Below, in pieces: positions 38,062 to 47,127 of a DNA stretch of 64,000 bases. This DNA is from Sulfurospirillaceae bacterium (lineage in GTDB: Bacteria; Campylobacterota; Campylobacteria; Campylobacterales; Sulfurospirillaceae): positions 1 through 64,000 of the forward strand of contig JAQUGO010000009.1 of the NCBI GenBank assembly GCA_028684065.1, read 5' to 3'. Made by a program: the position numbers and the translations under genes. How positions within the stretch are numbered: the stretch's first letter is position 1; each line of letters begins with the position of its first letter. The notes beneath the pieces were generated by a model that was not told the DNA's origin, ran no database searches, and saw only the letters and a program-made list of their open reading frames with translations.

Positions 38062-40260
38062 TTATAAACCACCGGTATAATTAATAACCAATTTTTTTGA
38101 TTTATAATCAATTTTTGCCACCCCACCCTCTTTGAGCGCCCCAAAGAGAACCTCTTCACTCAATGGTGTTTTAATGCGTTCTTGAATAACACGTTTCATC
38201 ACACGCGCACCCATTTCTTTACTGTAACCCTCACTGGCAAGATATTTTTTAGCATTTAAAGTCGCTTCAACGCGTACTTTTTTATCAGCTAATTGCTCGT
38301 TTAACTCGCGTAAAAACTTCTCAACGACATGTATCATAACTTCTTCACTCAAGCTTGAAAAATGGATAATTTCATCTAACCTATTTCTAAATTCAGGAGA
38401 GAAGAACTCTTTAACTGCATGATCAGTTTGTGAGTGTTCATTTTTCGTAAAGCCCATGGTTGGTGCTTCTTTCGTACCCAAGTTTGATGTCATGATGATA
38501 ATAACGTTGCGAAAATCTATCTTAGCCCCATTATTGTCGGTTAAGGTTGCGCTATCAAAAATTTGCAATAAGATGTTAAGCATATCAGGATGTGCTTTTT
38601 CAATTTCATCGAGCAAGAGTACCGTAAATGGATGTTTTTTAATTGCCTCGCTGAGCTGTCCACCCTCTTCATATCCAACATAGCCAGGAGGGGCACCAAT
38701 CAAACGACTCACCGTATGTTTTTCCATATATTCACTCATATCGTAACGCTCAAAATGAATTCCTAATTCAACGGCAAGCTGTTTAGCCACTTCTGTTTTT
38801 CCCACACCCGTTGGACCTGTAAATAAAAAAGAGCCTATAGGCGCTGTTGGATTTCCAAGTCCTGCTCGGCTTCGCTTAATGGCTTGAACCAATGCTTCAA
38901 TGGCTTTATCTTGTCCAAAAACATTGGCTTTAAGTTTATCTTCCAAATGGAACATGAGTGCATTTTCATCACTGGCTACTGTTCGGCTTGGAATATTAGC
39001 AATTTTGGCAAGAATTCCTTCAATATCTGCCATTTCAACAACTTTTTTCTTTTTCTTAAGGAGATGAAAAGAGGCACCTACCTCATCAATTAAATCAATT
39101 GCAGAATCCGGCAAAAACTTATCATTGATATATTTTTTAGCTAATTCTACAGAGGATCGAATCACATTTAATGGATATTTAACCCCATGGTGCTTTTCAT
39201 AACTCCCTTTAAGCCCTTTTAAAATCAAATAGGAATCTTCAATGCTAGGCTCTAAGATATCAATTTTTGCAAAACGACGACTTAGTGCTTTATCTTTATC
39301 AAAAAAGTTACGAAACTCGCCATATGTTGTAGCACCGATACAACGAATTTTTCCTGAAGCAAGGGCAGGTTTGAGTAAATTGGACAAATCCATCGATCCA
39401 CCACTTGTCGCACCCGCACCTACAATAGTGTGAATTTCATCAATAAAGAGAATAGAGTTTTCTTCAGCTTCTAACTCACTTAAAATATCTTTGAGACGTT
39501 TTTCAAAATCTCCTCGATATTTTGTTCCTGAGAGTAAAGCACCCATATCAAGAGCGTGCAACGATGCATTGGCTAATAAAGCAGGTACCTCTTTTTGAGC
39601 AATTTTTTGAGCTAATCCTTCGACAATGGCTGTTTTACCCACGCCTGGTTCGCCCACTAAAAGAGGGTTGTTTTTTTTACGACGGCATAACACTTGCATC
39701 AAACGATTTGTCTCGTCTATTCTTCCAATCAACGGATCTATCTGCTTCTTCTCAGCTAAGGCAATCAAATCAAGTGTATATTTTCTTAATGCACTTTCAT
39801 TTTCATCACTACCATTAGACTCTTTATCATGGGGGCTACTCTCAGCCGTTACCTCTTCAAGCACTTGTAAACGCTCAATGCCTTGTTGCATCAAAAGAGA
39901 AACGCAAAAGGTATTGGTTTCATCCAAAATAGCAACTAATAAATCTAAAACACTGGCTTCTTGCTTCCCCGCACTCTTGACATGTAACATCATTGTTTCA
40001 ATGACACGAGAAAGAGCAACTGTTTCAAGTGGTTCATACGTTTCGCTTTGTGGTACTATCTGAGGGTTAGCAATAAAATATTTCTCTAATGAGCGGTATA
40101 AAAACGGAACACTGGCCCCACAATTGGTTAAGATTTTGGCAACATTCTCATTATTTAAAAGGGCGAAGAAAACATGATCTATCGTAATATATTCATATCG
40201 GTGCTTTCGAACAAAAGCAACTGCATCATTAAAAACATAATTTAATTCTTGACTTACCAT
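38062..40260 (-). CDS. clpA: ATP-dependent Clp protease ATP-binding subunit ClpA
   Basis: ClpA unfolds substrates and feeds them to ClpP. The 732-residue protein has the N-terminal repeat domain that binds ClpS (residues 1-150), AAA module 1 with GEPGVGKT, the sensor region, and AAA module 2 with GPTGVGKT and L-L-D-E-I-E-K-A-H-P-D. The order and length match ClpA, not ClpB (no long middle coiled coil) or ClpC. An ACATGTAA motif inside encodes L-H-V-K at the end of the N-domain. It is flanked by clpS and aat. Confidence 0.96.
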   Translation of the reverse strand: MVSQELNYVFNDAVAFVRKHRYEYITIDHVFFALLNNENVAKILTNCGASVPFLYRSLEKYFIANPQIVPQSETYEPLETVALSRVIETMMLHVKSAGKQEASVLDLLVAILDETNTFCVSLLMQQGIERLQVLEEVTAESSPHDKESNGSDENESALRKYTLDLIALAEKKQIDPLIGRIDETNRLMQVLCRRKKNNPLLVGEPGVGKTAIVEGLAQKIAQKEVPALLANASLHALDMGALLSGTKYRGDFEKRLKDILSELEAEENSILFIDEIHTIVGAGATSGGSMDLSNLLKPALASGKIRCIGATTYGEFRNFFDKDKALSRRFAKIDILEPSIEDSYLILKGLKGSYEKHHGVKYPLNVIRSSVELAKKYINDKFLPDSAIDLIDEVGASFHLLKKKKKVVEMADIEGILAKIANIPSRTVASDENALMFHLEDKLKANVFGQDKAIEALVQAIKRSRAGLGNPTAPIGSFLFTGPTGVGKTEVAKQLAVELGIHFERYDMSEYMEKHTVSRLIGAPPGYVGYEEGGQLSEAIKKHPFTVLLLDEIEKAHPDMLNILLQIFDSATLTDNNGAKIDFRNVIIIMTSNLGTKEAPTMGFTKNEHSQTDHAVKEFFSPEFRNRLDEIIHFSSLSEEVMIHVVEKFLRELNEQLADKKVRVEATLNAKKYLASEGYSKEMGARVMKRVIQERIKTPLSEEVLFGALKEGGVAKIDYKSKKLVINYTGGL

Positions 40261-40271
40261 TATCTCTCCTT

Positions 40272-40580
40272 TTACGCTTCTTCCATCACAGCTCTGAGAG
40301 GAAATCCAGCCTCTTTTGCTGATTTGCGTACATGCGATACTTTTGTTTCAGCTATCTCATACGTATATATTCCACACAAGCCTCGTCCTTTGTCATGAAC
40401 ACTCAGCATAATATCCATTGCTTTCTCATAACTATGATGAAAAATCTGCATTAAAACACTAATCACAAAATCCATACTGCTGTAATCATCATTGAGCAAC
40501 AAAACCTTAAAAAGCCTAGGCTCTTTAATATCATTTAATTCAAGTGTATCGTTTTCAAATTCATGCTCTAGCTTATGCAA
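40272..40580 (-). CDS. clpS: ClpS adaptor (N-degron recognin)
   Basis: A 102-residue adaptor that binds N-terminal Leu, Phe, Tyr or Trp and delivers proteins to ClpA. Visible marks are the flexible acidic N-terminus, V-L-L-L-N-D-D-Y-S-S-M-D-F-V (the Asn-Asp pair at the pocket), H-x-x-G-x-G-L-C-G-I-Y-T-Y-E-I-A-E-T-K-V and the end G-F-P-L-R-A. It starts the clpS-clpA-aat unit; the thioredoxin-like lipoprotein gene upstream ends nine bases before. Confidence 0.95.
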   Translation of the reverse strand: MHKLEHEFENDTLELNDIKEPRLFKVLLLNDDYSSMDFVISVLMQIFHHSYEKAMDIMLSVHDKGRGLCGIYTYEIAETKVSHVRKSAKEAGFPLRAVMEEA

Positions 40581-40589
40581 ACTAAACCC

Positions 40590-41192
40590 TTATTTTGATG
40601 CAATAGCATCAATGTCTTTTTGAATAATCTCTAATCCAACTTTGCCAATGTAAAATTTATTGTTGGGATTTGATGCATAAATATCGGTTATTTTTTGATA
40701 AATACCATCTTTTAAAACCACTTTAAAAGGAACTTGCAACGCTGATTTATACTCTATATCAGTGGTTATTGTATCCACTATTTTTTTATTCACAGGAGAA
40801 TTGCTGATGAAATAATACGCATTGTATTTGGATGCAAAATTTTCCACAACATACTCATCACTTACTTCTTCAAGAAAATTGAGCCCTATAAGTATGACAT
40901 CGTCACTGTTTTGCAATTGAAAATCCATTAAAGAAGGAGCTTCTTCTTGGCACGGGGCACAAAAAGTACCAAAAATATCAATGACGATAATTTTTGAAGG
41001 ATCATCTTGAATGACAAAACCTTCCTTTTGACGAACCAGAACTAATTTACTTCCTGCAATACTTTTCAGTTCTATTTTATCGCCTTCTTTGTAAACCTCT
41101 TTGAGGATACTAACTTCTTTTGGTGCTTCACTGGTACATCCAGTTAAAAATATGAATGCTAGAAGACTTAGTAACAAAAATATTTTCTTCAT
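40590..41192 (-). CDS. TlpA-like thioredoxin-fold lipoprotein
   Basis: A 200-residue exported lipoprotein: signal peptide with lipobox L-T-G-C (Cys19), then a TlpA/ResA-type thioredoxin fold with the redox pair in F-G-T-F-C-A-P-C-Q-E-E-A-P-S. The residues between the Cys are Ala-Pro. It probably reduces disulfides in periplasmic proteins such as apocytochromes; the target is not known. It sits between smpB and clpS with a 56-base gap to smpB. Confidence 0.88.
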   Translation of the reverse strand: MKKIFLLLSLLAFIFLTGCTSEAPKEVSILKEVYKEGDKIELKSIAGSKLVLVRQKEGFVIQDDPSKIIVIDIFGTFCAPCQEEAPSLMDFQLQNSDDVILIGLNFLEEVSDEYVVENFASKYNAYYFISNSPVNKKIVDTITTDIEYKSALQVPFKVVLKDGIYQKITDIYASNPNNKFYIGKVGLEIIQKDIDAIASK

Positions 41193-41248
41193 TATTCACC
41201 TCAAATAATTTGTTTTATTTTATCTATTTTAAATAAATGCTTTTTAAA

Positions 41249-41713
41249 CTACTCTTTATACATATGATTTTTAATAGCAATCTTGGCTTCTCTTATAGCA
41301 TCTTTTTCTTTCAATGTTTCACGCTTATCATGTAGATTCTTACCTCTTGCCAAAGCAATTTCTAGTTTGACAAGATTTCGGGCATTAAAATACATCGATA
41401 GAGGAACGATAGTTAAACCATCCTTTGCTACTTTTGCATCCAATTTAAAAATCTCTTTGGCATGCATTAATAGTTTTCTATCGGTTCGCTCACCTCGTGC
41501 AAAATGCATATTGGCTGTGCTCAAATGTGAAATATGAGCATTCAGTAAAAACGCTTCACCTTTTATGATACGTACAAAAGAGTCTTTTAAATTAACGCGT
41601 CCTTGACGGATAGCTTTCACTTCACTACCTTGAAGAACGATACCCACTTCATACTTTTCAAGTATTTCATAATCATGAAATGCCTTTTTATTTCTTGCTA
41701 CCGGTTCACCCAT
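41249..41713 (-). CDS. smpB: SsrA (tmRNA)-binding protein SmpB
   Basis: SmpB brings tmRNA to stalled ribosomes so that the nascent chain is tagged for proteolysis. The 154-residue protein has [27 protein letters not shown], and the end L-A-R-G-K-x-x-H-D-K-R-E-x-x-K-x-K-D. The ATG overlaps the ispE stop by eight bases with AGGAT upstream. The tmRNA gene itself is not in this window. Confidence 0.97.
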   Translation of the reverse strand: MGEPVARNKKAFHDYEILEKYEVGIVLQGSEVKAIRQGRVNLKDSFVRIIKGEAFLLNAHISHLSTANMHFARGERTDRKLLMHAKEIFKLDAKVAKDGLTIVPLSMYFNARNLVKLEIALARGKNLHDKRETLKEKDAIREAKIAIKNHMYKE

Positions 41714-42482
41714 TCTTTATCCTAAAAAAACTACTTCCACTGCCACTAAAAAACCAACCTTCTTTCACATAGGCCTCTAATTCAGGATACACTTTGAGAC
41801 ATGCCGCATAAAGGTCATTGAGCTCTTCGATACGATAAGTGCTTAATAAAACTTCACTGGCCATGTTGCCCATAGCAAAAGCCGTATCTATCTCAGACAC
41901 TTTATGCAAAAAGTGCTCCCTATACATTTTGTACACAAGGGCGGTGTTGCATTCAAGTGGGGGAGTAAACACTTCAATGTCCAATATGGGCTCATCATAA
42001 AGCGTTACAATTTCACCAATACCACTGACATTCGCACTTTCGTAGCCTGAGATAAAAAAAGCCACATCTGCACCAATCACTTGTGCAAATTGTATCATTT
42101 GCTCTTCACAAAGTCCAAGATTTGCTTGCTCATTGACCATTTTTAAAAAGGTTGCACAATCACTACTTCCACCACCTAAACCAGCCCCTGTCGGGATATT
42201 TTTCTTTACATGTAAAGCAACATTCTCAAATAATTCATCAACTTGTTCCACATAGCCACGCGTTCTTAAAAGTTGGTACATTTTGTAAATCGTATTACTC
42301 TGTATTGAGCAATTAAAATCACCGACCAATTCAAATGCCTCATGTGTTTTTTTCGGACAAAATCCTAGTACGTCATACAGATTCTTAACCAGCATAAAGC
42401 GTGATTGAATTTCATGGTAATTCTTACGAGTCCCCACAATCTTTAAAAAAACATTAACTTTAGCATATGCCTTATAAACCAT
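41706..42482 (-). CDS. ispE: 4-diphosphocytidyl-2-C-methyl-D-erythritol kinase IspE
   Basis: IspE phosphorylates CDP-ME in the MEP isoprenoid pathway. The 258-residue GHMP kinase has [10 protein letters not shown] at the start, the phosphate loop [12 protein letters not shown] at about 95-106 and a C-terminal S-G-S-G-S-S-F-F. It is a little shorter than E. coli IspE (283). A perfect TTACATGTAA just before the phosphate loop encodes L-H-V-K. It is one base from csrA and overlaps smpB. Confidence 0.93.
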   Translation of the reverse strand: MVYKAYAKVNVFLKIVGTRKNYHEIQSRFMLVKNLYDVLGFCPKKTHEAFELVGDFNCSIQSNTIYKMYQLLRTRGYVEQVDELFENVALHVKKNIPTGAGLGGGSSDCATFLKMVNEQANLGLCEEQMIQFAQVIGADVAFFISGYESANVSGIGEIVTLYDEPILDIEVFTPPLECNTALVYKMYREHFLHKVSEIDTAFAMGNMASEVLLSTYRIEELNDLYAACLKVYPELEAYVKEGWFFSGSGSSFFRIKNG

Positions 42483-42710
42483 CTATTTTAACTTCCTACT
42501 TAAATCTGAGAGCAAGCCTTCACTCACACTTTTACTCGCTTCAATATTGGCTTCTTTAACAGCACGTTGGAGTTCTTCACGTAGAATAAGCATATCTTTT
42601 GGCGCTTCAAACCCTAATTTAACCACACCTTTGGATATTTCGACAATACGTACAGTAACATTTTCATTTAAAACAACGCCCTCGCCAACTTTTCGTGTAA
42701 GTATGAGCAT
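42483..42710 (-). CDS. csrA: Carbon storage regulator CsrA
   Basis: A 75-residue RNA-binding dimer protein that controls translation by binding GGA sites. It begins M-L-I-L-T-R-K-V-G-E-G-V and has K-L-G-F-E-A-P-K-D-M-x-I-x-R-E-E-L, with key Arg residues at each end of the fold. In Campylobacter CsrA controls flagellin and biofilm genes together with FliW. It is coupled to truB (one base between stop and ATG) with AAGG as the binding site. Confidence 0.97.
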   Translation of the reverse strand: MLILTRKVGEGVVLNENVTVRIVEISKGVVKLGFEAPKDMLILREELQRAVKEANIEASKSVSEGLLSDLSRKLK

Positions 42711-42711
42711 A

Positions 42712-43539
42712 TTATGACCTTAATGATATTTTATTGAGTAGATATTCTACTCTTTTCTCTTTAATTTCAACGATACTTAACCATTCATCGTTGATAATTT
42801 TATAAATACCCTCTTCTTGTATAGTAAAATTTTCAACCTCTAACACACGCCCTAGCTCAATATCATCTTCTCTTCCCATGTAGACATTCTCAGGCATACT
42901 AAGATAATCGAGTGGATTTAATGCTTTTTCATTATCGTACACAAACAAGCCTTCATTGAGTCTTTCTAAAGCACTCAAGCATCCATCAAATCCAAGCTTT
43001 TGCGCGATGATTGCACCCATACTCCGCACATAGCCTCCTTCTGAAATTGTAATTTCAAAGGTTAAAAAAGGATGTGCATAATGAATCAATTTACAATCAT
43101 AAACATGGCTGGTAATCTTGGCTAACTCAAATTCTTTATCCGCTCTAGCCATTGCATAGGCACGCTGCCCATCTATTTTTTTTGCACTGTATCGTGGAGG
43201 CAGATAGCTTATTTCACCTATTAAACTTTTAAGCGCAATTTCTACCGATATGGGAGCAAAGGGCATAACGGTTTCGACGCGTTCTATTTTTTCACTATCG
43301 AGTGTTGGACTTGTTGCTCCTATCCAAAGCGTTGCACGATAGGTTTTAGGTACTTTATCTAAAAAACGAAATAACTTTGTAAATTGTCCCAAAGCAATAA
43401 TGAGAACACCTTTTGCAAAAGGATCAAGTGTGCCTGAAAAACCTGCTTTTTTGGTTCCATATTTACGCTTCAGTCGACTTAAAAAAAAGTTTGATGGCAA
43501 GTTAGCAGGCTTATAGCCCACAAAAAGGCGATTTTCCAT
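42712..43539 (-). CDS. truB: tRNA pseudouridine-55 synthase TruB
   Basis: TruB forms pseudouridine 55 in tRNA. The 275-residue protein has N-F-F-L-S-R-L-K-R-K-Y-G-x-K-K-A-G-F-S-G-T-L-D-P-F-A-K-G-V-L with the catalytic Asp at about 39, Y-L-P-P-R-Y-S-A-K-K-I-D-G-Q-R-A-Y and G-G-Y-V-R-S. The first residues V-G-Y-K-P-A-N-L-P-S are divergent from E. coli, as in other epsilonproteobacteria. It starts right after the uvrD stop. Confidence 0.95.
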   Translation of the reverse strand: MENRLFVGYKPANLPSNFFLSRLKRKYGTKKAGFSGTLDPFAKGVLIIALGQFTKLFRFLDKVPKTYRATLWIGATSPTLDSEKIERVETVMPFAPISVEIALKSLIGEISYLPPRYSAKKIDGQRAYAMARADKEFELAKITSHVYDCKLIHYAHPFLTFEITISEGGYVRSMGAIIAQKLGFDGCLSALERLNEGLFVYDNEKALNPLDYLSMPENVYMGREDDIELGRVLEVENFTIQEEGIYKIINDEWLSIVEIKEKRVEYLLNKISLRS

Positions 43540-45588
43540 TTAAATCTTCTCAACAAATGAAGCTAAAATATCCCTTTTAGTACCACTAAAATTAATCTGT
43601 AATTTAAACTCTCTACCTACCTTGCTCACTTCTGTAATACGTCCGATACCAAAAATTTTATGTTTAACTAAATCACCTTTTTTAAAAGAAGTTGTTTTTT
43701 CTAAAATCAAACTTCCCTCGCAAACACCTGCTTCTTTTAAAAATCTACTTTTGGTTAACTCCGTTCGCCTTCCTTTGTAAAAACGACTTCCTGAAAAACT
43801 AAGCGTTAATTCTTTTTTAGCACGCGTTATTGCAACATAACCCAGTCTGCGCTCTTCTTCGATATCGCTTCCATCACCAATGAGCGGGAAAAATCCCTCT
43901 TCAAGTCCAATAACAAAAAGATACTCAAATTCTAAACCCTTACTGGCATGAATACTCATAATAGAGATATTTTCCGTATCAATTTGGTCTTGGTCACTTT
44001 GAAGGGCTAATTCATTTAAGAAATCGTCTACTCCCATCTGTGGATTTTGCTTGACATAATCTCTAAAAAGTCCATAAAATTCATCAATATTTGAAATACG
44101 TTCTAACGAATCTGGCTGGTTAGAATAATACGCTTTGAGTGAAAAGCACGCATCAATAGCATCAATCATATCATAGGTTGAATGTTCTTGAATCTCTTGC
44201 ATGTGAGCAATATTATACGCAAATTCCTTAAGTGAAAGGGCTGCTTTTTTGGTCGCATCTGCTTCAATTTGTACTTCATTTTTAGTGATATATTCATAAA
44301 TAGATTGATGGCTATCATAAGCCGATTTGATAATTTTATCAATAGTCACTTTACCCAACCCACGTTTTGGACGGTTGATAATACGTTTTATGGAAAAATC
44401 ATCATGGGGATTGGCAATAACCCGTAAATAACTAATCACATCTTTGACTTCGGCTCTTTCATAAAACTTTACACCACCCACCATATTGTAAGGAATTTGT
44501 TCTTTATTAAGCCCCTCTTCTAAAGATCGGCTCAGTGCATTGATACGGTATAAAACAGCAATATCTCTAGGGTTTACGCCATTTTGAATGAGCTTTTTAA
44601 TACGTTTGGCGATATGAAGAGCCTCAATATTTTCATCATGTGAATCCATGACTTCTATCACAGACCCATCGCCTTTTGTGCTTTCTAATATCTTGCCTAT
44701 ACGACCACGATTATGTTCTATAAGTTCATTGGCAGCTTTGAGAATTTGATTGGTAGAGCGATAATTTTTCTCTAATTTGACTATTTTGACATTTTTAAAA
44801 GACTCATGAAATTCTAAAATATTTTTAATATTGGCCCCGCGCCAACCATAAATACTCTGGTCATCATCACCCACTACACAAAGATTTTCATGCGTTGAAC
44901 ACAATTGGCGTAAAAGTTTATATTGCAATTCATTGGTATCTTGGTACTCATCGACCATAATATATTTATAACGCTCACTCGTACTTTTACACAGTTCTTC
45001 ATTGCTACATAAAATTTGATACGGTAACACCAATAAATCATCAAAATCAACCAAATTATTCATGGCAATATAACTCTCGTACTGCTCGTATAATTTTGCA
45101 ATCACTTGATAACTTTTTTGTTCCGCCTTTTCCCATGCCTCTTTTGGGTTTATCAATGAAGTTTTATAACGTGAGATTTCACTGGCAATCATTCCAGTAG
45201 AAATATCCGTTGTCGTTGCCAAACTTTTTAAAATTCTTTTTTTATCGTCAGTATCAATAACTACAAAACTATTTTTCCGACCTAATTTTTCGATATGAAA
45301 CTTCAAGAATAACAAACCAAATTTGTGAAAGGTACAGAGTAAAGGAGGATAGCTACTTTCCTGTATCATACCTATAGCACGTTCTCGCATTTCACTGGCT
45401 GCTTTATTGGTAAATGTCAATGTTAAAGTATTAGCGGGATCGATACCTAAAGAAATAAGATATGCTAAGCGGGTAGTTATTGTCTTTGTTTTACCACTAC
45501 CCGCCCCAGCCAAAATCAAAATGGGGCCATCAACACACATTGCAGCATCCCTTTGTGCTTCATTCAGTGATTCTAAAATCTGTTTCAT
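43540..45588 (-). CDS. uvrD: UvrD/PcrA/Rep family DNA helicase
   Basis: A 682-residue superfamily 1A helicase. Visible motifs are L-N-x-A-Q-R-D-A (Q motif), the Walker A region A-G-A-G-S-G-K-T near 29-36, D-E-Y-Q-D-T-N, G-D-D-D-Q-S-I-Y-G-W-R-G-A, L-E-K-N-Y-R-S-T, S-I-H-A-S-K-G-L-E-F and V-A-I-T-R-A. The C-terminal 60 residues (K-K-G-D-L-V-K-H-K-I-F-G-I-G) are the Tudor-like RNA polymerase-binding domain of UvrD/PcrA. It serves excision and mismatch-type repair and replication. Symbol uvrD is used in related genomes, though PcrA or Rep are possible names. Confidence 0.94.
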   Translation of the reverse strand: MKQILESLNEAQRDAAMCVDGPILILAGAGSGKTKTITTRLAYLISLGIDPANTLTLTFTNKAASEMRERAIGMIQESSYPPLLCTFHKFGLLFLKFHIEKLGRKNSFVVIDTDDKKRILKSLATTTDISTGMIASEISRYKTSLINPKEAWEKAEQKSYQVIAKLYEQYESYIAMNNLVDFDDLLVLPYQILCSNEELCKSTSERYKYIMVDEYQDTNELQYKLLRQLCSTHENLCVVGDDDQSIYGWRGANIKNILEFHESFKNVKIVKLEKNYRSTNQILKAANELIEHNRGRIGKILESTKGDGSVIEVMDSHDENIEALHIAKRIKKLIQNGVNPRDIAVLYRINALSRSLEEGLNKEQIPYNMVGGVKFYERAEVKDVISYLRVIANPHDDFSIKRIINRPKRGLGKVTIDKIIKSAYDSHQSIYEYITKNEVQIEADATKKAALSLKEFAYNIAHMQEIQEHSTYDMIDAIDACFSLKAYYSNQPDSLERISNIDEFYGLFRDYVKQNPQMGVDDFLNELALQSDQDQIDTENISIMSIHASKGLEFEYLFVIGLEEGFFPLIGDGSDIEEERRLGYVAITRAKKELTLSFSGSRFYKGRRTELTKSRFLKEAGVCEGSLILEKTTSFKKGDLVKHKIFGIGRITEVSKVGREFKLQINFSGTKRDILASFVEKI

Positions 45589-45759
45589 TGCATTTCTACT
45601 TTTTTGATGAGTTAATATGTAAATTGTATTTTATTATATCTAAAAATATTTAAGGCAAGCTCTAAAAATAAACTATTGTTTTTACTATTATTTTTAGTTA
45701 TAATAATGAACATTTTTTATGAAAATTCAAAAAAGATTATTTCGTCAAAGGACCACACA

Positions 45760-46671
45760 ATGCTTAAGGATTTCTCAAAAATAGAAACTTTTTTAACTGT
45801 CGTTAGAGAAAAAAGTTTTTCTAAAGCCTCTAAAAAATTAGGAATCAGTCAACCTGCTGTCACGCAACAAATTAAGTTGCTTGAAGAGTATCTTGACACA
45901 CAAATTGTTGATCGTAAAAAAAATGGAATCAAGCTTACAACAGCAGGTGAAGAACTTTATAAAGTGGCTTTGAAATTGGAGAAATATATTCTCTCTGCAG
46001 AACGAGAAATGCTAAGACTTGTCAATAAAGAGGTTATTTTTATTTTAGGAGCATCTCCTGTGATTGGAAACTATATCCTACCCGATTTTCTAAACGATAT
46101 TCAAGAGGGCATTAAAAATAAAGTTATGCTACGCGTCGATAATGCAAACGAAATAACAGAAAAGCTCGTTGATAAAAAAGTCGACTTAGCTTTATTAGAA
46201 GCTCCAAACTTTAATGAAAACTTAATTTATAGAGAATGGATGGAAGATGAATTAGTTATCGCAAGTCGTACTCCTCTTCCTAAAATTATCAAAAAAGAAG
46301 ATCTTTTTACATTTAATTGGATTTGTAGAGAAGAAGAATCTAGCACACGAAAAATTATTCATGAATCTTTTGAAAAAATAGATGTCGATTGCAAAAGTTT
46401 TAACATTAAAAGTATTGTAACCAGTTCAACAGCCGTCAAACAAACTCTACTTAAAGCAAGTGATGAAGGGGTGCCTACTGTTTCTATTCTGTCTAAATAT
46501 ATTATTGCAGATGAAGTTGAAAATGGTCAGCTATTTACCTCAAAACTTAAAGGGCTAAAACTTACACGGATGCTTTATCTATGTTATATTAAAGATAGAA
46601 AGCATGATGCCCTGATTGATAATGTTATTAATTTTATTATGAGTAAGCAAGCCCCAAAACCTTCTTTATAA
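45760..46671 (+). CDS. LysR-family transcription regulator
   Basis: A 303-residue regulator with an N-terminal winged helix-turn-helix (F-L-T-V-V-R-E-K-S-F-S-K-A-S-K-K-L-G-I-S-Q-P-A-V-T-Q-Q-I) and a C-terminal substrate-binding fold (I-L-G-A-S-P-V-I-G-N-Y). The start ATG 45760 has AAAGGA eight bases upstream and gives the normal N-terminus; the longer frame from 45676 adds a hydrophobic stretch that is not LysR-like. It is divergent from uvrD across about 170 bases of AT-rich DNA and no obvious target gene is divergent to it, so the effector and regulon are unknown. Confidence 0.93.
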   Translation: MLKDFSKIETFLTVVREKSFSKASKKLGISQPAVTQQIKLLEEYLDTQIVDRKKNGIKLTTAGEELYKVALKLEKYILSAEREMLRLVNKEVIFILGASPVIGNYILPDFLNDIQEGIKNKVMLRVDNANEITEKLVDKKVDLALLEAPNFNENLIYREWMEDELVIASRTPLPKIIKKEDLFTFNWICREEESSTRKIIHESFEKIDVDCKSFNIKSIVTSSTAVKQTLLKASDEGVPTVSILSKYIIADEVENGQLFTSKLKGLKLTRMLYLCYIKDRKHDALIDNVINFIMSKQAPKPSL

Positions 46672-46674
46672 GAT

Positions 46675-47127
46675 TTAGCGTTTTAATAGCTTTTGGTTCT
46701 CAGGATTAGCCATTAATGCATCCATTGAACGCTTAACTCCCTCTTGAGTAGGTTTTTTTTCTTCTATTTTAGGGGGTGTACTTAAATTAATAAAAACAGG
46801 AATTTCTTCAACAATTATTTGCAAAATAGCATGCATAGGTACATTCACAATAGAGCCAAAATTTTCACTTCCAAAACCTGCTTCAAAACTCATTGTTTCA
46901 CTACTAAGTTGCGTACTTTCAAAAGTATATCCTGCTAAAAAAAACATTGTAATAGGTTTGAAGTTTTGACTAATCTCAACAGGAAGGATGGGGTCAAACT
47001 CTACATCTGCGATATTCGTTAAAATAGAAAAATTGATACCCTCTTTCAGTAAAAAAGAAACTACTTCATTAGCATGTTTTTTCATAAGCTGATTAAAATT
47101 ATTATGACCTAGTAGTGATTCAAGCAT
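46675..47127 (-). CDS. SspB-like protein (candidate ClpX adaptor)
   Basis: A 150-residue protein usually left as hypothetical. Residues about 15-115 resemble the SspB fold: an N-terminal helix (V-V-S-F-L-L-K-E-G-I-N-F), strands, then M-S-F-E-A-G-F-G-S followed by V-N-V-P-M-H-A-I-L-Q-I-I-V-E-E. E. coli SspB has F-N-A-R-F-G-G followed by V-P-L-A-A-V-L-A-I-Y-A-R-E here (from memory). After about 115 comes a Pro/Lys/Glu-rich linker and a basic end L-L-K-R, like the flexible tail and ClpX-binding end of SspB. ATG 47127 has AAGGA seven bases before it; it overlaps the pepF end. Function is inferred, not shown. Confidence 0.6.
   Translation of the reverse strand: MLESLLGHNNFNQLMKKHANEVVSFLLKEGINFSILTNIADVEFDPILPVEISQNFKPITMFFLAGYTFESTQLSSETMSFEAGFGSENFGSIVNVPMHAILQIIVEEIPVFINLSTPPKIEEKKPTQEGVKRSMDALMANPENQKLLKR

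Noticed and set aside
39626-40063. 145-codon frame opposite clpA
   Set aside because: Mirror of the conserved clpA AAA and N-terminal region; no start signals.
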